Shown one piece after another: positions 41,805 to 50,173 of a stretch of 64,000 nt of DNA. Both the position numbers and the translations under genes were made by a program. Numbering within the stretch: position 1 is the stretch's first letter; every line of letters begins with the position of its first letter. Origin of the DNA: Ochrobactrum chromiisoli (GTDB taxonomy: Bacteria; Pseudomonadota; Alphaproteobacteria; Rhizobiales; Rhizobiaceae); the NCBI RefSeq assembly GCF_026241335.1, contig NZ_JAPHAV010000002.1, positions 248,001 to 312,000 on the forward strand, in the 5' to 3' direction. A model generated the notes under the pieces. That model was not told the origin of the DNA and made no database searches. It saw only the letters and a list, made by a program, of their open reading frames with translations.

Positions 41805-41840
41805 GATTGTCAACAATATTAATTTTTTTGGTTGACAATC
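41805..41840. promoter_or_regulatory. Inverted-repeat operator upstream of the transport operon
   Basis: A perfect 10-bp inverted repeat (gattgtcaac, 41805-41814; gttgacaatc, 41831-41840) with a 16-base spacer lies 77 bases upstream of the binding-protein start. The left arm reappears upstream of the GntR gene. On the minus strand the arm contains TTGACA, so the site could overlap a -35 box. Confidence 0.65.
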
Positions 41841-41976
41841 GGAGGGTGCAGCCGCGTTCGTAAATGAATTGCTGACATGTCGCCGCGCGAAACTTATTGA
41901 GGGAATTGCCCTGAGCTATTGAATTTCAAGGAAAATCAGGGCAGTTTTCGAATATAGTAATAATCAATGAGTGATC

Positions 41977-43044
41977 ATGTCTGTCCAGCGTGCGAGTTTT
42001 TATATCCTATTGGCATTGGTGACGGTCGCCTTTGCCTGGCTGCTGATACCTTATTATTCGGCGGTGCTCTGGGGCGTTATTCTCGCGCTTATTTTCTACC
42101 CGGTGCAACAACGATTGCTTCGTTCGTTGCGTGGGCGCAAAAATCTGGCGGCTTTCCTTTCGGTGCTGATGTGCCTTTGTCTGGTCATCCTGCCAGCGCT
42201 ATTCATTTTTGGATTGCTGGCTCAGGAGGGAAATACCCTTTACCAGCGTCTGGCGACGCGTGAATTTGATCTCAACAGCTATCTCACACGTATTCTGGCA
42301 GCTTTGCCCGGCACTTTGGAAGAGTGGATGATACGCTTTGAGCTGGGAACTTTTGCGGAATGGCGCGCGCGCATTACTGGCGGGATACTGCAAGGCAGCC
42401 AGGTTTTCGCAAGTCGTTTGGTTAGCCTGGGGCAGAATACGCTTCAGTTCATTATCAGCTTCGGCATCATGATTTATCTGCTTTTCTTTTTGTTTCGCGA
42501 TGGTGAGGAACTTGGAGAAAAGATTCGCCAGGCGATCCCTCTGAGCGAAGATTACAAAAATCAGTTTCTCGAGAAATTTGCTGCTGTTATTCGTGCAACG
42601 GTTAAGGGGAATATCATCATTGCGCTTATTCAGGGCACAATTGGCGGTGTCACATTTTGGTTGATCGGCATTGAAGCAGCATTGCTGTGGGGCGTTTTGA
42701 TGACAATTTTTTCGCTGCTGCCAGTTGTCGGCGCATCTCTCGTCTGGGGGCCCGCTGCTATTTGGTTTGCCGTGAATGGAATGTGGTTCCAGACCTTTAT
42801 ATTGGTCTTTGTCGGTGTTCTGGTGATCGGGCTGATCGATAATTTGCTGCGTCCGCCGCTGGTGGGCAAGGGCACACGCATGCCGGACTTTGTCGTTTTG
42901 ATTTCAACGATTGGCGGGATTTCTCTCGTCGGAATTAACGGGTTCGTTGTTGGTCCGATGATTGCCGCAATGTTTATTGCAGCATGGTCGCTTCTCGCGC
43001 AGGAGCAGAACAAACAGCTCACGCCAAGCTCAAAACTCGATTAG
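41977..43044 (+). CDS. AI-2E family transporter
   Basis: 355 residues (an in-frame GTG six bases upstream is possible). About eight membrane segments with the typical layout: two close N-terminal helices (FYILLALVTVAFAWLLIPYY, AVLWGVILALIFYPV), a soluble helix-rich domain (about 80-150), then VKGNIIIALIQGTIGGVTFWLIGI and PVVGASLVWGPAAIWF and the DNLLRPPLVGKGTRMP loop near residue 295. The family exports AI-2 or drives Na+/H+ exchange in different members; function here is open. Confidence 0.88.
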   Translation: MSVQRASFYILLALVTVAFAWLLIPYYSAVLWGVILALIFYPVQQRLLRSLRGRKNLAAFLSVLMCLCLVILPALFIFGLLAQEGNTLYQRLATREFDLNSYLTRILAALPGTLEEWMIRFELGTFAEWRARITGGILQGSQVFASRLVSLGQNTLQFIISFGIMIYLLFFLFRDGEELGEKIRQAIPLSEDYKNQFLEKFAAVIRATVKGNIIIALIQGTIGGVTFWLIGIEAALLWGVLMTIFSLLPVVGASLVWGPAAIWFAVNGMWFQTFILVFVGVLVIGLIDNLLRPPLVGKGTRMPDFVVLISTIGGISLVGINGFVVGPMIAAMFIAAWSLLAQEQNKQLTPSSKLD

Positions 43045-43048
43045 AGCA

Positions 43049-43141
43049 CTATCCAAAAAGTGTGAAACAGCTTTCGGACCAAGATGCGCGTCAAAACAAA
43101 TATTTAGAGCGCCGATCTGATTCAATCGGATCGAAAGCCGC
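43049..43141 (+). repeat. Degenerate copy of a Rhizobiales intergenic repeat
   Basis: The sequence running ccaaaaagtgtgaaacagctttcgg, a purine-rich link and tttagagcgccgatctgattcaatcgg resembles the common Brucella/Ochrobactrum intergenic element that joins an aaaagtgg-accggtttt palindrome to a gattcaatc motif. The related palindrome is intact in the duplication at 57759. Confidence 0.5.
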
Positions 43142-43171
43142 TCGAAGCCGCGCTAATTTTCCAACGCTGAA

Positions 43172-43300
43172 AACAAGAACGCCCGCTGCACTGGGAGGAG
43201 GAGTGTGCAACGGGCGGATCTGGTAAGCGCGACTGGGAGGAGGAGTGCCGCGCTTCATGTTCAGTTTCTGGGAGGAGGAGTGAAACTGAACAACCTGAAA
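43172..43300 (-). ncRNA. Cuckoo-type (alpha-r14-like) small RNA, three anti-SD hairpins
   Basis: Three consecutive hairpins on the minus strand each present a loop with CTCCTCCTCCC, an anti-Shine-Dalgarno sequence. The stems are 43259-43291 (10 bp, gttcagtttc/gaaactgaac), 43225-43255 (7 bp, aagcgcg/cgcgctt) and 43180-43216 (11 positions with one mismatch). The last stem is followed on the minus strand by TTCTTGTTTT and can be the terminator. Stems differ while loops are constant, as in the cuckoo/alpha-r14 family of Rhizobiales. These RNAs are thought to act through the exposed CCUCC loops. The 5' end is approximate. Confidence 0.82.
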
Positions 43301-43377
43301 ATAGGGTTGATGCTGACGACTTACAAGGCATTATGCTGCAAGGCAGATATGCATTTTTGAATAGCTGAAATAAGAAA

Positions 43378-43408
43378 CCGCCCCGCAGCGATAAACGCGC
43401 TGGGGCGG
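43378..43408 (-). terminator. GC-rich hairpin upstream of the cuckoo RNA
   Basis: Stem ccgcccc...ggggcgg with an inner agcg pairing and loop ataaa; on the minus strand it is followed by TTTCTTATTTC. It may end a minus-strand transcript that starts near 43480, carrying GGAGGAGG ahead of the stem, or isolate the small RNA gene. Confidence 0.5.
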
Positions 43409-43736
43409 CTCTTTCCTCCTCCAAGTGGAGAAGAAAATAACCAGTCGTTTTTAAAAAGCAACCCCTCAATTGTCACAGTGAATTTTCAGTAATTACTGAA
43501 AAGAATGGATGATTATCACCCGATCACAGCAAGCGCTCCGCCGGAATACAAGTTGCGGTGATGATGAGGCGCTTGGTTTATTTCCAATGTCTTAAATTGC
43601 GTTAACGAATGAAATGAATATCCGAAGAATGGCTGATTTTATCTGATATCATACTTCGTTTTAAATCGATTATTTTCGACTGATCGGCTGCTGAAAAAAA
43701 CCATAAAAAATTTCGTCATTTCCAGGCCGTTAAAGT

Positions 43737-43751
43737 TGACTCTTAATATCA
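43737..43751. promoter_or_regulatory. IRO-like (RirA) box upstream of the haem receptor
   Basis: TGA, nine bases, then TCA (43737-43751) matches the TGA-N9-TCA iron-responsive operator consensus of Rhizobiales. It lies about 65 bases upstream of the receptor start. The consensus is short, so chance occurrence is possible, but the location fits iron repression. Confidence 0.55.
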
Positions 43752-43816
43752 TGATTAATATAGCCAGCAATTAATATGAGTCTTTTTGTCATCTTAATTA
43801 TGCCGTTAATTGCAGA

Positions 43817-45934
43817 ATGGGGCTTGGAATGCTGTTGAGAACAGGACACACGGGGTATCTGCTCGTGACAACAACGCTTGGTGGGGCTTTTTCTTTGATG
43901 CTGTTGGGCGCGGGATCCGCTCTTGCACAAACAGTCACCGCCGAAAAGGCAGAAGATCAAGCAAAGCGCTCAGAGCAAGCGTTGCAACTCGACACGATCA
44001 CGATTTCACCCACGATTCAGAACCAGGCTGTCATAGATGCAATCGGATCGACCAGCATTATAACGCAGCGCGATATTGATCGTATTCAGGCAACGACTGC
44101 GGCTGGTCTTTTCAGGGCGACCCCCGGCGTTCATGCGTCCCTAAACGGTGACGATCCGGCAACCTCTATTAATATTCGTGGACTTCAGGAATATGGCCGT
44201 GTTGCTGTCACGCTGGATGGTGCTCGTCAGGACTATTGGCGTGTGGGCCACGGTTCCGGTTCATTCTATATTGAACCGGAAATGCTCAAGCAGGTCACAG
44301 TCATTCGTGGCCCTGTTTCCAATGCATATGGTTCCGGTGGCATCGGTGGTCTGGTTGCCTTTGAAACGAAGGATGCCGGTGATTTCCTTCGCGACAATGA
44401 AACATGGGCTCTGAGTGAAAAACTGCGTTATGAAAGCAATGGCAAGGGCTGGATGACCAGCACTGTCGGTGCTTATCGCTTTCATGAAAATTTTGACGTG
44501 ATTGGCAATCTGAATTATCGCGACAGCGATGCTTATAAGAATGGTGATGGTGATGTCGTTCGCTGGACGGGCGAGCGTGTCGTGAGCGGTTTGGGTAAAG
44601 TCACAATCCGTCCCGCCGAAGGGCATGAGTTGAAGGTTGGCTATTCACGCCAGAAATACAGCGATATCATGACTGGCAGCAGTGGATCGACGTCAGCAGT
44701 TCTGTCGCGCTACGACGCTGATACAATTGTGAGCAATTACACCGGCAATTATACCTACAAACCGGAAGACAACCCGTTCTGGAACTTGTCGGTCAATGCT
44801 TATTACACCGATACGGATAACGACCAGTACCAGATCTGGCCAAAAGCCAATATTGGCAAAACGCGTTATTATGATGTGTCGACGGCCGGGTTCCGTGCTT
44901 ATAACAGCTCGCGATTTGAAACTGACGCCATGATACACACGATCACCTATGGTGTTGATTATTATAAGATGCGCGGCAAATCCGATACGGATAACTTTGG
45001 CAATGGCGATCAGCAGGCCTATGGCGGCGTCCTTCAGTGGCAGGGTGAGTACCAGAAGTGGCTGGAGCTGATCGGTGCACTGCGTTATGACGGCTACCGG
45101 CTTGATGGCACCACGAAGGCAACAAATCTGCTGCCGTCGGAAGACGTCAGCGCTGACGGCAATCGTCTCTCGCCGCGTCTAAGCGTCGGCATAACACCTT
45201 GGGATGGTGTGCAGTTTTACGGCCTTTATTCGCAGGGCTATCGGGTGCCGCATATGCAGGACATGTTCCGCCAAAATGGCGCGCATGGCTCTGGCTATGA
45301 GCCAAATCTGTTGCTGAAGCCAGAAGTCGCCACTTCCTTCGAAGCCGGTGTCAACCTTCGGCAGGACGGCATTCTGGATGCTGGTGATCAGGTGCGTGCC
45401 AAGCTGAATTTCTTCCATACCGATGTGAAAGACTACATCAATACCGTAAAGAACGGCAAAGTAACGACATCTGAGAATGTTGGCACAGCGCGTCTGCGCG
45501 GCGTAGAATTTGAAGGCACCTATGACAACTGGTGGGGATATGTCAATCTTGCCGCGTCTTATACTGACGCCGAGATGAAAGATGGTATCTACAAAGGGGA
45601 TAGTCTGAGCAATACACCGCTTAATAATTTCAGCGCAACGCTGGGCCTGAAAGCTTTTGAAGAAAAGCTGGTTTACGGCGTAGAATATGAAAGCGTCGGC
45701 AAGGTTAATCGTGCTCTGACGACGGGTGGCGTGAAAGTATATCCGCGTGTTGATCTGGTGAATGTATTCGCCAATTGGCAGGTGAACGATCATGTGAAGC
45801 TTGATTTCGGCGTCGATAATCTTTTCAACAAGGCTTACACGGACGCGCAAACGGGCTGGGCCACCAGCTCAGATATTGATCAGGCTAAAGGCAGAACCTT
45901 TAAGATCGCCATCACCGGCCGCATTGGCGGCTAA
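43817..45934 (+). CDS. bhuA: TonB-dependent haem receptor (BhuA-like)
   Basis: 705 residues, an outer-membrane receptor for haem. The signal peptide ends near AGSALAQT (about 38). A plug domain spans about 55-180, with ATPGVHASLNGDDPATSINIRGLQ and VTVIRGPVSNAYGSGGIGG, followed by a 22-strand-type barrel. The haem-receptor signature is present as YRVPHMQDMFRQNG (FRAP-like) and YEPNLLLKPE (NPNL-like), with a His between them. The final strand ends in KIAITGRIGG instead of the usual terminal aromatic. A second start at ATG 43829 is possible. It is followed by a terminator and a siderophore-interacting flavoprotein gene. Confidence 0.88.
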   Translation: MGLGMLLRTGHTGYLLVTTTLGGAFSLMLLGAGSALAQTVTAEKAEDQAKRSEQALQLDTITISPTIQNQAVIDAIGSTSIITQRDIDRIQATTAAGLFRATPGVHASLNGDDPATSINIRGLQEYGRVAVTLDGARQDYWRVGHGSGSFYIEPEMLKQVTVIRGPVSNAYGSGGIGGLVAFETKDAGDFLRDNETWALSEKLRYESNGKGWMTSTVGAYRFHENFDVIGNLNYRDSDAYKNGDGDVVRWTGERVVSGLGKVTIRPAEGHELKVGYSRQKYSDIMTGSSGSTSAVLSRYDADTIVSNYTGNYTYKPEDNPFWNLSVNAYYTDTDNDQYQIWPKANIGKTRYYDVSTAGFRAYNSSRFETDAMIHTITYGVDYYKMRGKSDTDNFGNGDQQAYGGVLQWQGEYQKWLELIGALRYDGYRLDGTTKATNLLPSEDVSADGNRLSPRLSVGITPWDGVQFYGLYSQGYRVPHMQDMFRQNGAHGSGYEPNLLLKPEVATSFEAGVNLRQDGILDAGDQVRAKLNFFHTDVKDYINTVKNGKVTTSENVGTARLRGVEFEGTYDNWWGYVNLAASYTDAEMKDGIYKGDSLSNTPLNNFSATLGLKAFEEKLVYGVEYESVGKVNRALTTGGVKVYPRVDLVNVFANWQVNDHVKLDFGVDNLFNKAYTDAQTGWATSSDIDQAKGRTFKIAITGRIGG

Positions 45935-45940
45935 TATTCC

Positions 45941-45968
45941 GGATTGAAAGCAGACATGCTTTCAATCC
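45941..45968 (+). terminator. Intrinsic terminator behind the haem receptor
   Basis: A perfect 12-bp stem (ggattgaaagca/tgctttcaatcc) with loop gaca, followed by tttcttg. It separates the receptor from the following gene, though read-through is possible. Confidence 0.7.
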
Positions 45969-46014
45969 TTTCTTGCACAAAGTTTTCCTTATTTAAAATT
46001 GACTGAGAAAGCCC

Positions 46015-47112
46015 GTGTCACAGCCATCTCCTGAAGTTTCCCGCGCATTATTGAGCCATGCAAGCATTCGATTGCAAAATGGCGGCATCTATTTGCCGAA
46101 CATTATCGATCGTCTGAATTCCTACCAGGCGCAATATGATAACAGTGGCGACAACCACATATTCGAGTTCTCCTTTGGGCGGATTGAGATTGATAGTAAA
46201 TTGCACGGCTACAGCGTCGCGCTGCATGCAGATGACGATACAGGTCTGCATCGATTAAAAGATATCGCAGCGGTTGCCATCGAACTCTACACAAAGGCGG
46301 AGGCCCCGGAGATTATTTGGCTGGGCGATAGGGCGGGAGAGCAGGCTCTTCCGCAGTTTCGCCTGATGCGCGTGCTTTCGTCCAATCTGTTCACGCCACA
46401 TATGTTGCGGCTTCGTCTCATGGGAGAAGATCTCAAGCGTTTTGCATTGTTTGGAGCGATGCATATCCGTCTGCTTTTACCCACCAACGAGGTTCCGCAG
46501 CCCGTTTGGCCGATCATGGGGCCAAATGGATTGCCATTCTGGCCTGACGAGGCGCGCAAGCCCGCATCGCGTGCGTACACAGTCCGCAACCTTGACATTG
46601 AAGCCGGTTGGCTGGAGATCGATTTCTATCTCCACGACGTTGAAGGGCTTGCCTGCACATGGGCAAAAAACGTTAAGCCCGGTGATCAGGTTGGTTTGAT
46701 GGGGCCGGTTGGCCGCCCTCTGCGCCATGCAAGCCGCTATCTTATGGGTGCCGATGCAACCGGTTTGCCAGCAATCGGGCGGATGCTCGAAGAGTTTTCA
46801 GCGGATGTGACAGGCCGTGTTGTGATTGCAGTCGATAGCGAAAAGGATGTGCAGCAACTCGTTCACCCAGAAGGGTTTTCGGTCGAGTGGATTATTGATG
46901 CCGATCAGAAATGCGCTGCCGAAACACTCACAAAAACTCTGTGTGAAGCGGAGTGGCCGAAAGGCCCTGACACCTTTGGCTGGTTTGCGGGCGAGGCGGA
47001 TCAGGCGAAAGTCATTCGCCAACATTGGCGCCAGAAGCTTGGAAAAAGCCGGGAAGAAACACTCGTTGCAGGCTACTGGCACAAGGATGCAATAGGCTTC
47101 ATGGCTGGCTAG
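46015..47112 (+). CDS. Siderophore-interacting flavoprotein (SIP) with N-terminal DUF2218
   Basis: 365 residues with GTG start. Residues about 10-98 form a DUF2218 domain (IYLPNIIDRLNSYQAQYDN). Then a flavin-binding domain (about 110-230) with RAYTVRN as FAD motif, and a SIP-type NAD(P)H domain (about 240-360; GADATGLPAIGRMLEEF). It would reduce ferric iron in imported complexes. Located 81 bases after the haem receptor, so it may be co-regulated with iron uptake. Confidence 0.87.
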   Translation: MSQPSPEVSRALLSHASIRLQNGGIYLPNIIDRLNSYQAQYDNSGDNHIFEFSFGRIEIDSKLHGYSVALHADDDTGLHRLKDIAAVAIELYTKAEAPEIIWLGDRAGEQALPQFRLMRVLSSNLFTPHMLRLRLMGEDLKRFALFGAMHIRLLLPTNEVPQPVWPIMGPNGLPFWPDEARKPASRAYTVRNLDIEAGWLEIDFYLHDVEGLACTWAKNVKPGDQVGLMGPVGRPLRHASRYLMGADATGLPAIGRMLEEFSADVTGRVVIAVDSEKDVQQLVHPEGFSVEWIIDADQKCAAETLTKTLCEAEWPKGPDTFGWFAGEADQAKVIRQHWRQKLGKSREETLVAGYWHKDAIGFMAG

Positions 47113-47147
47113 ATAACAAGCTTTCTCTCAGAGAGATAAAATGAAAG

Positions 47148-47175
47148 CGGCCCGCGAAAAGCAGGCCGTTTTTTT
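47148..47175 (+). terminator. Intrinsic terminator behind the SIP gene
   Basis: Stem cggcc/ggccg with an 11-base loop, then TTTTTTT. Confidence 0.75.
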
Positions 47176-47261
47176 GAAGGTGCTTTGAGTTGATTGAATC
47201 AGATTGTCACGCTAATCCTTTGTTTTAACGCGCATATATGTCTAAAAATGTTTCACCCTTT

Positions 47262-48548
47262 TCAGGGGGCGCTCTGTTTTTTATCTTCGATAGCCTTGCC
47301 CTGTGTGATCAGGCGGGCACTGTGTTGACCCGATATAAAGGTCCACAGCCAGCTCCATGCAACCGCCGCGCGGCTGCGTGTGCCAATCAGGAAAAAGATA
47401 TGGGCAATGCCCCATACCCACCATGCCAGCGCGCCTTTCAGCTTGATCCGCCCCATGTCGACGACGGCCGCACCTCGGCCAATCGTTGCAAGATTGCCCT
47501 GATGGCGATAGCGAAAGGGGGCCGGAGCGGTTTGGCCTGATATACGGCTGCGAAGGACCTTAGCAACATAAGCGCCCTGCTGTTTGGCAGCCGGTGCAAT
47601 ACCGGGAACCGGCTTTCCATCCTGCCCTTCGACCCAGGCGGTATCTCCGATCACAAACACATCCTCATGGCCGGGAACGGTGAGATCGGCCAGAACGCGT
47701 GCGCGACCTGCACGGTCGCTTTCAACGCCAAGCCAGGCTGCGGCAGGCGAAGCTGCAACACCCGCTGCCCATATGGCCGTTTTACAGGGAATAAATTCAT
47801 CGCCAACAGTTACGCCATCTTCAGTGATTTCTTTCACCGGCATCCCAAGACGCACCTCAACGCCAATCTTTTTCAAGGCATTTTGAGCGTAAGATGAAAG
47901 ATCTTCCGGAAATGCAGACAGAATGCGTGGACCCGCTTCAATCAGCAGGATGCGCGCCTCCCTTGTGTCGATATTACGAAATTCCGGCCACATCGTATGT
48001 TTGGCCAGTTCACCAATAATACCCGCCAATTCAACGCCGGTTGGTCCTCCTCCCACCACAGAAAATGTGAGCAATGCCCGTCGTTTTGCGAAGTCTGTCT
48101 CGCGTTCGGCGCGTTCAAACGCCAAAAGAAGACGACGACGAATGGTCGTAGCGTCTTCCAGCGCCTTAAGACCGGGGGCAAGCTTTTCCCAGCGATCATT
48201 GCCGAAATAAGCGTGCCGTGCGCCGGTTGCGAGCACGAGCGTGTCGTAATCAAGTGTAGAGCCGTCTTCGAGCTTCACCTGTTTGTTGGACGTGTCCACA
48301 TCGACAACAGTGGCGAGCAGGGTGGTTACATCTTTGCGATCGCGAAAAAGATGGCGAATTGGCCATGCAATTTCGGATGTCGCAAGGATTGTTGTCGCGA
48401 CCTGATACAAAAGAGGCTGAAAGAGGTGATGATTACGCTGATCGACAAGCGTAATGCGAACATTTGCACCTTTTAGATCATGGATTAATTGCAGGCCACC
48501 AAAGCCTGCACCAACGACGAGGATATGGGGGGTATCCGTTTCGCTCAT
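47262..48548 (-). CDS. ndh: Type II NADH dehydrogenase (NDH-2)
   Basis: 428 residues. FAD-binding GAGFGGL (about 13-19), RNHHLFQPLLYQVAT (about 38-52), NAD-binding VVGGGPTGVELAG (about 164-176), and the second FAD site VFVIGDTAWVEG (about 292-303). A C-terminal amphipathic and hydrophobic region (WWVWGIAHIFFLIG) anchors it to the membrane. It transfers electrons from NADH to quinone without proton pumping. A 33-residue membrane protein gene lies upstream in the same direction. Confidence 0.92.
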   Translation of the reverse strand: MSETDTPHILVVGAGFGGLQLIHDLKGANVRITLVDQRNHHLFQPLLYQVATTILATSEIAWPIRHLFRDRKDVTTLLATVVDVDTSNKQVKLEDGSTLDYDTLVLATGARHAYFGNDRWEKLAPGLKALEDATTIRRRLLLAFERAERETDFAKRRALLTFSVVGGGPTGVELAGIIGELAKHTMWPEFRNIDTREARILLIEAGPRILSAFPEDLSSYAQNALKKIGVEVRLGMPVKEITEDGVTVGDEFIPCKTAIWAAGVAASPAAAWLGVESDRAGRARVLADLTVPGHEDVFVIGDTAWVEGQDGKPVPGIAPAAKQQGAYVAKVLRSRISGQTAPAPFRYRHQGNLATIGRGAAVVDMGRIKLKGALAWWVWGIAHIFFLIGTRSRAAVAWSWLWTFISGQHSARLITQGKAIEDKKQSAP

Positions 48549-48706
48549 TGCAGTTATTCACCTGAGTTGGCGCGAAAAAACTCGCACTCATCTAACGATC
48601 ATTGCGCTTGGCAAACGAACGCTATCAGGTTGATCAACCAGAGCCTACTGATTATCGCACAGGGCTGGCTCCCACTTTTGGCACAGCTTTACCTCGCCAG
48701 GATGAC

Positions 48707-48808
48707 CTAAAAGTCATCTCCGTGGCGCATATGTCGGAAATAGGCAAAAGCCGTTCCTGCCAGAACCGGCAGAATAACCAAGGCTATCCAGAATATAATA
48801 TTGCTCAT
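48707..48808 (-). CDS. 33-residue small membrane protein
   Basis: MSNIIFWIALVILPVLAGT is followed by FAYFRHMRHGDDF: one membrane span with a basic, His-containing end. The ribosome site ggaggg lies 7 bases before the ATG. It lies about 160 bases upstream of ndh on the same strand. The shape recalls small oxidase subunits (CydX-type), but no oxidase genes are in view, so the partner is unknown. Confidence 0.68.
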   Translation of the reverse strand: MSNIIFWIALVILPVLAGTAFAYFRHMRHGDDF

Positions 48809-49078
48809 GTTTCCCTCCCATTTTTTGCCACAATAGCACATCTTTGAGGAAGAGCATAATCCGACGACACTCAAACCAGTGACGCTAAGATTATGCTTCC
48901 AGCAAAACAGGTTAGATCAACGATCTGATAGGGAAACGTCTGAACTGCCCGCTTGTTCCACTTGCAACAGAAGCGTCTGAACATGGAAAGGGCCACTTTT
49001 TCAGTTTCAGCCTCGCCTTATAAAAACTCTTCCAAACGGACCTATTGCCAGCGCCCGACTCTTTGAGTAGTAGTTATC

Positions 49079-49158
49079 TCACATCAAGAGTTGGGGCGAC
49101 GCCCAACGCCAACCTGCCTTTCCGGGCAAGGTGGTACTTCCTTAAAGGAAGGATGTGG
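49079..49158 (+). promoter_or_regulatory. SAM-I-family riboswitch aptamer for metA
   Basis: The layout is that of the SAM-I clan: P1 CACATC/GATGTG (49080-49085 with 49152-49157), the conserved AAGAG in J1/2, P2 (gttggg/cccaac, 49090-49095 with 49102-49107), a CGCCAACC element, P3 (tgcc/ggca), the J3/4 AAGGTGGTACTTCC, and P4 (cttcc/ggaag, 49137-49151). It lies 66 bases upstream of metA. Identification is by pattern; a SAM-I/IV variant is possible because of the helix that follows P1. Confidence 0.78.
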
Positions 49159-49223
49159 CCGACCGGCAAACATACGGACAAAGCCACATGCGTCTGCCTT
49201 GACATAACGAAGGACTGACACGC
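49153..49223 (+). promoter_or_regulatory. Expression platform of the metA riboswitch
   Basis: atgtggc (49153-49159), which contains most of the 3' strand of P1, pairs perfectly with gccacat (49183-49189), so this hairpin and P1 exclude each other. A second hairpin pairs gcgt-cctt (49190-49200) with aagg-acgc (49210-49223) and would hide the ribosome site aagga. Together this suggests control of translation by SAM. No T tract is seen, so transcription termination is unlikely. Confidence 0.6.
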
Positions 49224-50144
49224 ATGCCTATAAAAATTCCTGATGATCTGCCTGCAACCAGTGTTCTCGAAGCAGAGGGCGTTATGGTGATGCGTGAGGC
49301 AGATGCTGTGCGTCAGGATATCAGGCCGCTGAAGATCGGCCTTCTCAATCTGATGCCGAACAAGGTCACAACGGAAACACAGATTGCACGGCTGCTGGGG
49401 GCGACGCCACTGCAACTGGAACTGACGCTTGTTCGCATTACCAATCACGTTGCGCGGCATACTCCAGCGGATCATATGCTTTCTTTTTATCAGCCATGGG
49501 AAGATATCCGCAATCAGCGCTTTGACGGCTTTGTCATCACAGGCGCGCCGGTTGAGCGCATGCCCTTTGAAGATGTGACCTATTGGGATGAAATGCAGAG
49601 GGTTTTCGATTGGACGCAAACTCATGTCCACCGTACGCTCAATATCTGCTGGGCAGCACAGGCCGCCGTCCACCATTTTCATGGTATGGGCAAATATGAT
49701 CTGCAGAGCAAGGCATCCGGTGTCTTCAGCCAACAGAATCTCGCGCCGTCTTCACCCTATCTTCGCGGGTTTTCCGATGACTTCGCGATTCCAGTTTCCC
49801 GCTGGACAGAAGTGCGCAAGGACGACATTCCTCCACAAAGCGGCCTAAAAGTTCTCGTCGATAGCCCGGAAAGCGGCCTTTGCCTGCTGGAAGATCCAAA
49901 GCATCGTTCATTGCACATGTTCAACCATGTTGAATATGACACGACATCGCTTGCCGATGAGTATTTCCGTGACATTCAGCTTCAACCGGAAACACCGCTG
50001 CCTGCCAATTACTTTCCCAATGACGATGTCAGCAAGAAGCCGCAGAATTGCTGGCGCGGCCATGCACATCTGCTTTTTGGCAACTGGATCAATGAAATGT
50101 ACCAGTCAACGCCTTATGATCTCGAAAATATCGGCAAATTCTGA
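49224..50144 (+). CDS. metA: Homoserine O-acyltransferase MetA, predicted acetyl type
   Basis: 306 residues of the MetA family: [18 protein letters not shown] (about 35-53), catalytic Cys142 in [10 protein letters not shown], and His/Glu in [15 protein letters not shown] (about 233-247). Residue 111 is Glu (TGAPVE) where succinyltransferases such as E. coli MetA have Gly. In the literature Glu at this position marks acetyl-CoA use, so the product is probably O-acetylhomoserine. First committed step of methionine synthesis, governed by the SAM-responsive leader. Confidence 0.93.
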   Translation: MPIKIPDDLPATSVLEAEGVMVMREADAVRQDIRPLKIGLLNLMPNKVTTETQIARLLGATPLQLELTLVRITNHVARHTPADHMLSFYQPWEDIRNQRFDGFVITGAPVERMPFEDVTYWDEMQRVFDWTQTHVHRTLNICWAAQAAVHHFHGMGKYDLQSKASGVFSQQNLAPSSPYLRGFSDDFAIPVSRWTEVRKDDIPPQSGLKVLVDSPESGLCLLEDPKHRSLHMFNHVEYDTTSLADEYFRDIQLQPETPLPANYFPNDDVSKKPQNCWRGHAHLLFGNWINEMYQSTPYDLENIGKF

Positions 50145-50173
50145 TGCGCACGAAGCTGATCCCTGAAAAGGGA

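Noticed and set aside
43172-43300. Three tggaggaggag-type sequences as multiple ribosome sites on the plus strand
   Set aside because: No start codon at the right distance opens a meaningful frame, and each copy sits in the loop of a hairpin; the minus-strand small RNA explains them better.
45179-45850. Minus-strand frame of 223 residues inside the haem receptor gene
   Set aside because: Antisense shadow of strongly conserved TonB receptor codons; no ribosome site and no independent domain.
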